A stretch of 17,031 bases of DNA from positions 1 to 17,031 of the forward strand of contig DBDG01000058.1 in the NCBI GenBank assembly GCA_002293475.1, in the 5' to 3' direction. The position numbers were made by a program, and so were the translations under genes. Positions 1 through 8,007 of this stretch are shown one piece after another. The stretch comes from Lachnospiraceae bacterium UBA938 (GTDB lineage: Bacteria; Bacillota; Clostridia; Lachnospirales; Lachnospiraceae). Under the pieces are notes generated by a model. That model saw only the letters and a list, made by a program, of their open reading frames with translations. It made no database searches and had not been told where the DNA came from. Positions within the stretch are counted from its first letter, which is position 1. The number at the start of each line of letters is the position of its first letter.

Positions 1-113
1 GTAATATTATTTATTTTGTTTATATAATTATAAAAACAATACATATGATTATTCAATTAAGTTCTGCCATGCTATACAAACAAAACAAAATCAAGAATAG
101 GAGGATATTTAAA

Positions 114-1799
114 ATGAAAAAATTACTCTCATTATGCCTAGTACTCGTACTCGGCATGTCACTTCTCTCAGGCTGCGGCGGTAGCTCAGACGGAGATACC
201 ACCGTCTCCAGTGTTACAGATGATGGTGATACTTCATCTTCCGCTCCCAAGGAAATCATTTATAATCTGATACAGGAACCTCCCGAATTAAATTCGGTTC
301 TTACCACCTCCACCGGTTCCATGGACGTATTGCGGCATGTTATTGACGGACTGACCATCCTAGATCCCAATGACGAAGCTGTACCCGGTATGGCCGAAAG
401 CTGGGAAGTAACCGATGACGGCCTTACCTATACTTTCCACCTTCGCCAAGGCGTGAAATGGAATAATGGCGATGAAGTGACTGCCCATGATTTTATATAT
501 GCGTGGGATATGCTATTTAACGGTGATGTGGGCGCTCCGTACGGCGGCACATGGATGCCCCTTATCCTGGGCGCCACCGAAACTCTGACCGGTGAGGCTC
601 CTTCCGCCGATGTGGCCGGCCAGCTGGCAGAGTTGGGCTATGAAAACGGCATCGGCTATAAGGCACTTGACGATTATACCATTCAGATTACCACTACCGG
701 CCCTTATCCCTACTTCTTGTCCGTGCTGGCATTTGGAAATTTTTTACCGATCAATCGCACTATGCATCAGGAATATGGTGACAGTTACGCAAAAGAATTG
801 GAATATCTGGGTACTAACGGTGCTTATAATATGACCTCCTGGACGCATGAGGATGCCATCGTACTAGAAAAAAATCCCGACTACTGGAATGCCGATAATA
901 TAAAGATTGACAAGATTACGATGTTGATGATTACGGACGCCACCACCAATTATAATGCTTTTGTTGCCGGCGAGGTCGATGTGACTACTGTCACCGGCAA
1001 TGTGATACAGCAGGCCAAAGATGACGGTCATGAAGTACTTAGCTTTGGTGACGGCAGTAACTGGTACTTTGAGTTTAACTTAAGGCTGCCCGGTTTGAAT
1101 AATCCCAAAATCCGCCATGCCCTCACCCTAGGCGTGGATGCCGACCTCTTTATCGAAACGATTGTTCAAAATGACTCAATAGTGGCTTATGCTTTTACTC
1201 CCCCCTCTATTGTCGGCGGCAGCCACAATGAGGCCGTTGGGCGCCTGATTGAGCGGTCCACTGATTTCAGTGCCGCCAGAGCCCTTTTAGAAGAAGGCCT
1301 TGCCGAAGAAGGAATGACCGCCGCAGACCTTAACTTGACCTTTATCGCCGACGACACAACCCAGGCCACCCTGCAAAGCTCTTATATCCAAGAACAATGG
1401 AAAACCAATCTAGGCGTAGATATAGAAATTGAGCAGATGACCTATCAGAACCGGCTTGAGCGGATGCAAAATTTCGATTTCTGTATTGTTTTGGCCGGTT
1501 GGGGACCGGATTATAACGACCCCATGACCTTCCTCGATCTGTACACCAGTTATAACGGCAATAACCACGGCGGTTACGCCAATCCGAGGTATGATGACCT
1601 CATTGCTCAAGCCAGAGCAGAAAGCGATCCTGTTGCCCGTCAGGATATTTTGGTAGAAGCCGAAATCTTATTGATGGAAGATATGCCCATCGGCCCTCTC
1701 TACTTCCGAGCCACAAGCTATGTCATGGCCGAAGGCATCACCGGCGTGGTCCGTACCGCTATGACCAATATTGACTTCCGCTGGGCAGACCGGACATAA
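114..1799 (+). CDS. oppA: Oligopeptide ABC transporter substrate-binding lipoprotein (OppA-like)
   Basis: Extracytoplasmic solute-binding protein of the SBP_bac_5 (peptide/nickel) family, 561 residues, which would capture peptides and hand them to the permeases encoded just downstream. It begins with a lipoprotein signal: a Lys pair, a hydrophobic stretch, then the lipobox LSGC with Cys21 as the probable lipidation site. A Gly/Ser/Asp-rich linker follows. The family-typical stretch ESWEVTDDGLTYTFHLRQG lies about 100 residues into the mature part. The ATG at 114 is chosen because AGGAGG (99-104) lies 9 bases upstream and the signal peptide starts there; the frame is open 23 codons further upstream, but that extension would bury the signal. 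A TATAAT at 23-28 could be a -10 box, but its -35 would fall at the window edge. Family call is firm; the peptide substrate cannot be read from sequence. Confidence 0.93.
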   Translation: MKKLLSLCLVLVLGMSLLSGCGGSSDGDTTVSSVTDDGDTSSSAPKEIIYNLIQEPPELNSVLTTSTGSMDVLRHVIDGLTILDPNDEAVPGMAESWEVTDDGLTYTFHLRQGVKWNNGDEVTAHDFIYAWDMLFNGDVGAPYGGTWMPLILGATETLTGEAPSADVAGQLAELGYENGIGYKALDDYTIQITTTGPYPYFLSVLAFGNFLPINRTMHQEYGDSYAKELEYLGTNGAYNMTSWTHEDAIVLEKNPDYWNADNIKIDKITMLMITDATTNYNAFVAGEVDVTTVTGNVIQQAKDDGHEVLSFGDGSNWYFEFNLRLPGLNNPKIRHALTLGVDADLFIETIVQNDSIVAYAFTPPSIVGGSHNEAVGRLIERSTDFSAARALLEEGLAEEGMTAADLNLTFIADDTTQATLQSSYIQEQWKTNLGVDIEIEQMTYQNRLERMQNFDFCIVLAGWGPDYNDPMTFLDLYTSYNGNNHGGYANPRYDDLIAQARAESDPVARQDILVEAEILLMEDMPIGPLYFRATSYVMAEGITGVVRTAMTNIDFRWADRT

Positions 1800-1836
1800 A
1801 CAAATAGTGCCGTAGGAACGGAAGGATGGATCGCTG

Positions 1837-2781
1837 ATGGTAAAATATATAGTAAAAAGAGTTATTTTTGCGCTGCTTACAGTTTCTGCCTTGGTGCTGA
1901 TTACCTTTCTGATGATGCAGGCGCTTCCCGGTGATCCCTTCATCGGCGACAAGGCAATCAACCCGGTGACGCTAAAGGCCTTATATGTCAAATACGGACT
2001 AGATCGTCCGCTCTGGGAGCAGTTTAGTCAGTATTTTACTAATATTTTCCAGGGTGACCTAGGAATATCCATCAAATACAACCGCCCGGTAACCTCCATC
2101 ATAGCCGAGTCTTTTCCCGCTTCAGCGGAGCTGGGGCTGCGATCACTGGTATTGGCCGTCGTCCTCGGAATCGGCCTGGGGGTTCTGGCGGCGGTCAAGC
2201 GAAATACCAAATGGGATACCTCTGCCATGCTAGTCGCCGTGTTCGGCGTATCGGTTCCCAGTTTTATCGTAGGTGCCATGCTTCAATACTTGTTGGCTAT
2301 TAAACTGCGGGACTGGTTCGGCTACACCCCCTTCCCTGTTATGGGTTGGAAAACCGAAGCTGCGAAATTTATGCCCGCTCTTGCCTTGAGCTTAAGTTCT
2401 CTGGCCACAGTGGCGAGACTAATGCGTACCAGTATGCTCGATGTGCTTGGTCAGGACTACATAAAAACCGCAAAGGCAAAAGGTCTGTCACCTGCCGGCA
2501 TCGTCCGCCGCCATGCCATACGCAACGCCATCCTCCCCGTCATAACGGTATTGGGTCCTATTACTGCCACGGTGCTCACGGGTACCTTTGTGGTGGAAAA
2601 TATCTTCAATATTCCCGGAATGGGCAAGTTCTTTGTCCGTGCCATTAAGGAAAACGATTATACATTGATAGCCGGCATCACCATTTTCTATGGGGCATTT
2701 CTGGTGGCGGCGGTATTCATTGTGGACATCTTGTATGGAATCATCGATCCCCGGATTAAGCTTGCGGAAAATAAGGAATAA
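1837..2781 (+). CDS. oppB: Oligopeptide ABC transporter permease (OppB-like)
   Basis: First inner-membrane subunit of the peptide importer, 314 residues, the usual length for OppB/DppB. It starts with the family-typical short basic N-terminus and a first membrane helix (about residues 9-30), ending in QALPGDPF. Several further hydrophobic segments follow. The cytoplasmic EAA loop that docks on the ATPases is visible at about 208-235, with key residues DYIKTAKAKGLS and then RRHAIRN. The C-terminus ends in the common DILYGIIDPRIKL motif. The ribosome site GGAAGGA (1820-1826) lies about 10 bases before the ATG. It starts 37 bases after the binding-protein stop, consistent with one transcript. 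It could equally be named dppB or appB; specificity is not resolvable. Confidence 0.93.
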   Translation: MVKYIVKRVIFALLTVSALVLITFLMMQALPGDPFIGDKAINPVTLKALYVKYGLDRPLWEQFSQYFTNIFQGDLGISIKYNRPVTSIIAESFPASAELGLRSLVLAVVLGIGLGVLAAVKRNTKWDTSAMLVAVFGVSVPSFIVGAMLQYLLAIKLRDWFGYTPFPVMGWKTEAAKFMPALALSLSSLATVARLMRTSMLDVLGQDYIKTAKAKGLSPAGIVRRHAIRNAILPVITVLGPITATVLTGTFVVENIFNIPGMGKFFVRAIKENDYTLIAGITIFYGAFLVAAVFIVDILYGIIDPRIKLAENKE

Positions 2782-2796
2782 AACAGGAGTATAAAC

Positions 2797-3735
2797 ATGG
2801 TAAAATCAGACTTCAATTGGGTGGGGCCGGATGCCGAAAAACAAGATCTCATCGCCAGACCCAGCATCGGCTACTGGCAGGATGCTATGCGCAGGCTGCG
2901 GCAAAACAAAGCGGCGGTAGTGAGCATAGGCGTCTTATTATTTATCATGGCAATGGCCATCATTGTTCCTCTGGTTAGTCCCTATACAATATCCGAGCAA
3001 CATCTGACACATATGAATCAGGGCTTCTTCAGTATCTGTGAAGGCGATGACGGCACCGAACATTTGCATATCTTCGGAACCGATACATTGGGGAGAGACC
3101 TTTTCGTCCGCACCTTCCATGGTGCCCGTACCTCTCTGGTGATTGCCTACTCGGCCGTATTCATCAATCTGGTGATCGGCGTATTCTACGGCTGCATCTG
3201 CGGCTATATCGGCGGCACCACCGACCTGATCGGGATGCGCCTGGTAGAGGTGCTAAACGGGATCCCCTATCTGATCATCGTCATCCTGATGATGATGGTT
3301 CTCCCCCAGGGCATCTGGACTATGGTGATTGCCTATGGCATCATCGGATGGATCGGGATGGCGCGGATGACCCGTGGGCAGATATTGGCTCTCAAACAAA
3401 ATGAATTTATCATTGCTGCCAGAGCCCTAGGAGCTTCTTCCCGGCGAATCATCATGCGACACCTAATTCCCAATACATTATCCGTAGTCATCGTCAATAT
3501 TACGCTATCCATCCCCGGCGCTATTTTTACTGAAGCCTTTTTATCCTACATTGGCATGGGCGTGCCCATCCCAGAAGCATCCTGGGGTACATTGGCACAG
3601 GAAGGGGTCAATTATCTCCAGACCTATCCGGAACAGCTTTTTATTCCAGCCTTTTTCATCAGCATTACCATGCTTGCCTTTAATATTCTCGGCGACGGGC
3701 TCCGTGATGCTTTCGATCCGAGACTTAGGAGGTAA
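2797..3735 (+). CDS. oppC: Oligopeptide ABC transporter permease (OppC-like)
   Basis: Second membrane subunit, 312 residues. A cytoplasmic N-terminal arm of about 38 residues (OppC_N-type, ending RRLRQNKAA) precedes the first membrane helix at roughly 40-60. The extracytoplasmic loop carries HIFGTDTLGRD (about 91-101), a signature of OppC/DppC permeases. The EAA loop is at about 202-230 (FIIAARALGAS, then RHLIPN). The C-terminus ends LGDGLRDAFDPRLRR, typical of the family. The ribosome site AGGAG (2785-2789) is 7 bases upstream of the ATG, and the gene starts 15 bases after the oppB-like stop. Its last codons (AGG AGG TAA) double as the ribosome binding site of the following ATPase gene, so the two are probably translationally coupled. 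Confidence 0.93.
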   Translation: MVKSDFNWVGPDAEKQDLIARPSIGYWQDAMRRLRQNKAAVVSIGVLLFIMAMAIIVPLVSPYTISEQHLTHMNQGFFSICEGDDGTEHLHIFGTDTLGRDLFVRTFHGARTSLVIAYSAVFINLVIGVFYGCICGYIGGTTDLIGMRLVEVLNGIPYLIIVILMMMVLPQGIWTMVIAYGIIGWIGMARMTRGQILALKQNEFIIAARALGASSRRIIMRHLIPNTLSVVIVNITLSIPGAIFTEAFLSYIGMGVPIPEASWGTLAQEGVNYLQTYPEQLFIPAFFISITMLAFNILGDGLRDAFDPRLRR

Positions 3736-3742
3736 CGGATAT

Positions 3743-4762
3743 ATGAACAAGATATTAGACGTGAACGACTTACATGTTTCTTTCGATACCTACGCCGGCG
3801 AAGTAAAAGCTGTACGGGGCGTTTCTTTTTACATAGACAAGCGAGAAGTGCTGGCCATCGTCGGCGAATCGGGCTGTGGCAAATCGGTTACCGCTCAGAC
3901 CCTCATGCGGCTCAATCCCGAACCTCCCGCCCGGATTCCCCATGGAAAGATAATTCTCTGCGGGCACGACATTATCGCCGCCACTGAAAAAGAAATGCAG
4001 GCCATCCGCGGCAAAGACGTATCGATGATCTTTCAGGATCCCATGACTTGCTTAAATCCCACCATGCCGGTCGGCAAACAATTGGCGGAAGCCATCCGTC
4101 GGCATCAAAATGTCTCCCCCCAAAAAACCGCAGAAAAGGTCATCGAACTGCTGGAACTGGTAAAGATCCCCAATCCCGTCCAGCGGGCCAGACAATATCC
4201 TCATGAGTATTCCGGCGGCATGCGCCAAAGAGCTATGATTGCCATGGCCGTTATCTGTAACCCCCAGCTCCTCATTGCCGATGAGCCCACTACTGCCCTA
4301 GATGTCACCATTCAGGCCCAAATCATGGATTTATTGGCCGATATCAGGGAAAAAACCGGAACTGCCATCATTCTGATCACTCATGATCTGGGTGTGGTGG
4401 CCGGACTAGCCAACCGGGTGGCCGTTATGTACGGTGGCATGATCGCAGAGACCGCTGCCGTGGACGATATCTTTTATCGCAGTGCCCACCCCTACACCAC
4501 GGCCCTGCTGAACAGTCTGCCCAGTCCCGAAACCGACCGGGGCGCCGAACGCTTAGTATCCATCCCCGGTTCTCCCCCCGATCTCCTTGCTCCTCCTGCT
4601 GGCTGCCCCTTTGCCAGCCGCTGCAGCCAGACTATGCGTATCTGCCGTGAGAAAATGCCCCCCTATTTCACCGTCGGCGCCGGACACCAATCCGCCTGCT
4701 GGCTGCTCCACTCCGATTGTCCAAAAAGCAATATATATGAAAGGGAGTCTTTAAATGGCTGA
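3743..4762 (+). CDS. oppD: Oligopeptide ABC transporter ATP-binding protein (OppD-like)
   Basis: First of two ATPases that energise peptide import, 339 residues. Walker A is GESGCGKS at 41-48, the Q-loop is at FQDP (97-100), the ABC signature is YSGGMRQR (156-163), Walker B is LLIADEP (176-182), and the switch His is in LITHDLG. After the nucleotide-binding domain comes the oligopeptide/dipeptide C-terminal extension with clustered cysteines (GCPFASRC, then RIC, then ACW). In characterised OppD proteins this region can bind an iron-sulfur cluster; that role here is an inference. The ATG at 3743 is preferred over any start inside oppC because AGGAGG (3727-3732) sits 10 bases upstream and the family N-terminus begins there. 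The stop overlaps the next gene by 8 bases. Confidence 0.94.
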   Translation: MNKILDVNDLHVSFDTYAGEVKAVRGVSFYIDKREVLAIVGESGCGKSVTAQTLMRLNPEPPARIPHGKIILCGHDIIAATEKEMQAIRGKDVSMIFQDPMTCLNPTMPVGKQLAEAIRRHQNVSPQKTAEKVIELLELVKIPNPVQRARQYPHEYSGGMRQRAMIAMAVICNPQLLIADEPTTALDVTIQAQIMDLLADIREKTGTAIILITHDLGVVAGLANRVAVMYGGMIAETAAVDDIFYRSAHPYTTALLNSLPSPETDRGAERLVSIPGSPPDLLAPPAGCPFASRCSQTMRICREKMPPYFTVGAGHQSACWLLHSDCPKSNIYERESLNG

Positions 4763-5708
4763 AAGATTATTACATACAGAGAAAATAGATAAATACTTTA
4801 AGGTGGAAGGTAGCATGCTTAAAGCAGTAAATCAAATATCATTTGACATCTACAAGGGTGAGACCTTTGGCCTCGTAGGTGAATCCGGATGCGGTAAGTC
4901 TACGTTGGGCAGGGTACTCATGGGTATCTATCCTCCTACCGGCGGTACCATTACTTATAACGGCGAAACCGTGAACTTCAGAAACGCCAAGACCCGCCGC
5001 GATTATGCTAAGAAAGCCCAGATTATCTTTCAGGATCCCTACGCTTCTCTGGATCCCCGTATGACAGTAGGCCATATCATCGGCGAAGGCATGGAAATAC
5101 ATGATATGTATGATAAGCAGCGAAGGAGGGAACGGGTTGTCGAACTCCTGGAACTGGTAGGACTTAATAAAGAACACGCCAACCGCTTTCCTCACGAGTT
5201 TTCCGGCGGCCAGCGCCAACGCATCGGCATCGCCAGAGCCCTTGCCGTAGAACCGGAATTTATCGTGTGCGACGAACCCATATCCGCACTAGACGTCTCC
5301 ATTCAGTCGCAGATCATCAACCTACTGTATGACCTGCAGCAAAAATTCAGCCTCACCTATCTCTTCATCGCCCACGATTTGAATATCGTGAAATATATCA
5401 GTGACCGGGTGGGCGTTATGTATCTGGGCAATATAGTGGAACTTGCTTCCAGCGACAACTTATACGGAAACACCCTGCACCCGTATTCTCAGGCTCTTTT
5501 ATCTTCCGTCCCAATCCCCGATCCGAAACGAGAAGCACAAAAGAAACGTATTATCCTGACAGGAGATGTACCCAGTCCCATCAATACCCCGCCCGGATGT
5601 AATTTTGCCGGGCGCTGCCCCAAAGTATGCGATATGTGTCATGAGAAGTCACCCGAGCTTAAAGAAATACAGCCCCATCATTTCGTGGCCTGTCATTTGG
5701 TCGGATGA
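4755..5708 (+). CDS. oppF: Oligopeptide ABC transporter ATP-binding protein (OppF-like)
   Basis: Second ATPase of the importer, 317 residues, expected to pair with the OppD-like protein. Walker A is GESGCGKS at 42-49, the Q-loop is FQDPYASLDPRMTVG (92-106), the signature is FSGGQRQR (149-156), Walker B is FIVCDEP (169-175), and the switch is in FIAHDL. The C-terminal extension again carries several cysteines (GCNFAGRC, PKVCDMC, VAC). Translation starts inside the end of the upstream ATPase gene (8-base overlap), with AGGGAG (4742-4747) as ribosome site. This is the last gene of the operon. It now faces the outer end of the rlmD-associated island, and I see no convincing T-rich terminator directly after it. 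Confidence 0.94.
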   Translation: MAERLLHTEKIDKYFKVEGSMLKAVNQISFDIYKGETFGLVGESGCGKSTLGRVLMGIYPPTGGTITYNGETVNFRNAKTRRDYAKKAQIIFQDPYASLDPRMTVGHIIGEGMEIHDMYDKQRRRERVVELLELVGLNKEHANRFPHEFSGGQRQRIGIARALAVEPEFIVCDEPISALDVSIQSQIINLLYDLQQKFSLTYLFIAHDLNIVKYISDRVGVMYLGNIVELASSDNLYGNTLHPYSQALLSSVPIPDPKREAQKKRIILTGDVPSPINTPPGCNFAGRCPKVCDMCHEKSPELKEIQPHHFVACHLVG

Positions 5709-5727
5709 GAATTATATCTAATGATTT

Positions 5728-5769
5728 CTACAAATCTCGCCGATATAGTAAGACAACCGTCTCAACATG
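5728..5769 (-). pseudogene. Displaced original 3' end of rlmD
   Basis: Read on the minus strand, this 42-base stretch encodes HVETVVLLYRRDL followed by TAG. It matches the end of the RlmD-type methyltransferase in this window, which reads HVETVVLL and then five different residues (EKKAQ). Both tails are five residues long after the shared part. This is the pattern expected when an element inserts into the last codons of a gene: the element supplies a replacement tail and the native tail moves to the far end. It has no start codon and would not be expressed as a protein by itself. Recognition rests on a short match, but position, strand and length all fit. Confidence 0.7.
5753..5769. repeat. 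Outer att-like direct repeat
   Basis: ACAACCGTCTCAACATG, matching 8033-8049 at 16 of 17 bases (A instead of G at position 15). The reverse complement encodes HVETVV, as in the end of rlmD. It lies 45 bases after the oppF-like stop and forms the outer boundary of the putative island. Confidence 0.7.
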
Positions 5770-5790
5770 CGGTGAAAGGCAGTTCTTATA

Positions 5791-5871
5791 CTACATAGCG
5801 AAAGCATGTAGGGTAGAAGAGGGGTGGGGTAAAAATTTACCCTATCTGATGAGTTACCCCCTAGTTAACTA
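5791..5871. other. Cluster of three palindromes at the island end
   Basis: Three dyads lie within about 80 bases. (1) 5791-5811: CTACAT paired with ATGTAG, enclosing an extra A and GC-GAAA-GC, so a stem capped by a GNRA-type tetraloop. (2) 5827-5842: GGGTAAA-AA-TTTACCC, perfect 7-base arms, preceded by a G-rich run. (3) 5862-5871: TAGTTAACTA, a perfect 10-base palindrome. None is followed by a T run, so simple terminators are unlikely. Their place next to the att-like repeat fits accessory recombination or DNA-processing sites of a mobile element, but the function is a guess. Confidence 0.5.
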
Positions 5872-5902
5872 TGCGATGGTATCGGTTTTCAGCCTCAGCC
5901 CT

Positions 5903-6631
5903 TCAACTATGTACTTCTTCAATATCAAATTTAAAGTTTTCAAGGGTGGCGTTTGCATAAGCCCTAATATCAATTCCGGCAACAGTTCCTAATTTGTATA
6001 ACTCATCCAGTATGAAATAAAAAAAGGTCAGAACCGTTTCTTCCTCTGATGCATGCGACAATACAATCTCAGTGCCTCTTCTGTCAACCAAAAAAGAATG
6101 TTTTTTAATAGAACATCCGAGATCTATATTTTTAAATACTTCTACATGTTTCTTAATCGTATCAATTCCAATGGATTCAACCGCCAGTATGCCGCCCAAA
6201 ATCTTCGTCAATTCTCGTGCCTTGCAATATTTCCCTGCGTTGATAACGCCTCTACTAGAGCGACTAAGTGAACGAACACTCTCAATTTTTTTGTTGGTAT
6301 AGTCCAATGTTTCCTTGTTAATTTCTGGCTTGGAATCGAATACCGCATACACACTTTCAGCTGTAACAAATTTTTCACCAGCATCTGTTCCAAATATCAA
6401 AGGTGTATATAATGCATCGTATATAATGATATCAATTTGATCGCTTACCTGTCCCAATGAATCAAACACAAAACCTTTATCAATTGCGTATTTACATGGT
6501 AAAAAGCTCCTGAAAAAATCAATCCATGCGCTTTCACAATGATCTCCTTTTGTCACAGGATGTTCCAATAATATACTTAGTTTACTTTCTAATATTGTCT
6601 GTTTTGTTTCAAATAGAGTTTTAATATTCAT
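5903..6631 (-). CDS. DUF6602-like protein, possible PD-(D/E)XK nuclease fold
   Basis: Intact 242-residue protein that I recognise as DUF6602-like (conserved KGDHCESAWIDFFRSFLP, then SDQIDIIIYD, then ESVYAVFDSK). No biochemical function is established to my knowledge. The order Glu33, Asp67, then Asp99-Ser-Lys101 on predicted strands resembles the E-D-(D/E)xK layout of restriction-type nucleases; this is an inference. Many relatives would be expected to read ExK where this one reads DSK. The start at 6631 is chosen because GGAAGG (6641-6646) is 9 bases upstream and the conserved region begins there; an ATG 11 codons earlier (6664) lacks such a site. It is the only intact gene in the island and follows the Fic remnant closely. 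The cargo context suggests defence or toxin-related DNA processing. No signal peptide or membrane segment is seen. Confidence 0.75.
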   Translation of the reverse strand: MNIKTLFETKQTILESKLSILLEHPVTKGDHCESAWIDFFRSFLPCKYAIDKGFVFDSLGQVSDQIDIIIYDALYTPLIFGTDAGEKFVTAESVYAVFDSKPEINKETLDYTNKKIESVRSLSRSSRGVINAGKYCKARELTKILGGILAVESIGIDTIKKHVEVFKNIDLGCSIKKHSFLVDRRGTEIVLSHASEEETVLTFFYFILDELYKLGTVAGIDIRAYANATLENFKFDIEEVHS

Positions 6632-6663
6632 GATTTTAATCCTTCCATAATTTATGTTATGCA

Positions 6664-6921
6664 CTATACATTCCGGTTCATTCTAATAATTGTTCTAAAC
6701 AACTCCCGCATGACTACTCTCTCTAGTTCTTTATACTCATTCTTTGAATCTGCCAGTTCTAATGCCTTATAATATCGCTCTTTTTCTGTTGCCTTAAAAT
6801 AAATAGGAAGCCCCTAAATCCTCAACATCCAGTTTAACATTGCCCTAGAACAGCGACCATTGCCGTCAGATTGTGTCAAGGGTGGAAAAAAGATTATCTT
6901 CTTACGAATTTCTTCCTCAAT
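6664..6921 (-). pseudogene. Fic/DOC family remnant (C-terminal fragment)
   Basis: A 5'-truncated fragment of a Fic-domain (AMP-transferase-like) protein. The frame reads EEEIRKKIIFFPPLTQSDGNGR, so the DGNGR part of the Fic motif HPFx(D/E)GNGR is present at 6853-6867, but the catalytic His-Pro-Phe is not recognisable. After CSRAMLNWMLRI an in-frame TAG (6814-6816) interrupts the chain where a codon such as AAG is expected. The same frame then continues GLPIYFKATEKERYYKALELAD and runs to a stop at 6664-6666. No start codon or N-terminal half is present: the upstream sequence is already the end of the DUF4062 gene. It is non-functional as it stands. Family recognition rests on the motif and the typical residues after it. 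Confidence 0.68.
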
Positions 6922-7836
6922 GATTATTAGTAAGAATCTGACTATAAAAAAGTTTTCCTTCTTCGGAAATTCTTATTGGATGATTATCAAATATTCCATC
7001 ATTAGAATGTATTGTATTTAATATCACTATGAGTTCAAAAATCAAGAAATATTTAAATACTTTGACATCTAAATTTGTATTAGTCCTATCCATATTCTCT
7101 CCAAAATTTTCCTCGCAAAGTGTTATAAACAGTTCCAACGCATTTTTATCTTCAAAGGTTTTATTTATAAACATACGATAGCTTATCATATGAAAAATAT
7201 CCTATGTCGTAACCTTTTTGAGTTTTTGAATCAGTATCGTGCGTTTTTTCATGCAGTTTTATCTTTAAATTCGAATTCTCTCTTATAAGATCAGGATTAT
7301 CTTTGATTAATTCTGAGTTTTCAAGTATGTCTAACCCTCTTACCCATCCCACTAGATCATATTCTTCCAAAAAATCAGACAATGTTGTATGAATTGCAAG
7401 TTTAATATCTTTCTCATCTTCTACGAATCTTACTAGTTTGGACATAACAAGTTTCTTAAATTCTTCATATTTTGTTTTGTAATCTTTTTCAAATACATCA
7501 ATTTTTAATGCAGCTTTTTTGTGTAAAAATGATTCAGATAGAATAATGGAAAAAATGGGAATAGCTTTTTCTATAGCATATTCATATTCAATTTGCGTAT
7601 AACTTTTTCCTGTTTTTTTGTCTATGCTTCCATATCTTCCTCCCAATATGAGCATATACGCATCTGCATTTTCTATCCATTTTTTTATTGTTATTAACTG
7701 CGATCATTCCCTGCCCTAAAGAGTTCCATTCCTGCAGGAATATGACCAGCATCCAGTATTGCTTGTACTGCTGCTTGACGCTCTGATTGTAGATCTAGGT
7801 ATGTAGATGAAAAGAATACCTGTAATTTTTTTTCAT
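6917..7836 (-). pseudogene. DUF4062 gene broken by frameshifts
   Basis: ATG at 7836 has a strong site GGAGG (7844-7848) 7 bases upstream, but the frame ends after 13 codons. Shifting frame after the A8 run (7826-7833) gives KKLQVFFSSTYLDLQSERQ, then AGHIPAGMELFRAGND, the classic DUF4062 N-terminus. A second shift near 7698-7705 leads to KKWIENADAYMLILGGRYGS and an open stretch of about 165 residues, including SYTQIEYEYA and GWVRG. A third shift near 7165 probably leads into the last 80 or so residues, ending ISEEGKLFYSQILTNNH at 6917. The reconstructed protein is about 305 residues. DUF4062 is found, among other places, at the N-terminus of NLR-like NTPases; its activity is not established. 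The first two shifts are convincing, the third is an inference. Confidence 0.75.
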
Positions 7837-8007
7837 AACATTACCTCCATTTTTGTTATCACTCATACCAAACAATTTAGTATAGTTATACCTTTTGCCA
7901 AAATGTTCATTTTCCTTACCCCACCACGGTAACCGGAAACATATTTCATACCAATCAAACAAAAAACACAGCTACATAACACCCTCAAAATGTCGGAACC
8001 CTTTGAT

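Noticed and set aside
45..113. Upstream extension of the OppA-like protein by 23 codons
   Set aside because: It would place the lipoprotein signal internally, and the AGGAGG at 99-104 clearly serves the ATG at 114.
5827..5842. Terminator for the opp operon
   Set aside because: The stem is short and AT-rich, has a 2-base loop and no T run, and lies more than 100 bases past the stop on the island side of the repeat.
5705..5992. 95-codon open frame starting in the ATGA overlap with the oppF-like stop
   Set aside because: It has no ribosome site, runs across the displaced rlmD tail and palindromes, then antisense through the end of the DUF6602-like gene; no recognisable protein features.
6917..7655. 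Two neighbouring open frames (7161-7655 and 6917-7189) as separate small genes
   Set aside because: The first lacks the DUF4062 N-terminus, which lies in another frame just upstream, and the second starts inside the end of the first without a ribosome site. Both are better read as pieces of one broken gene.
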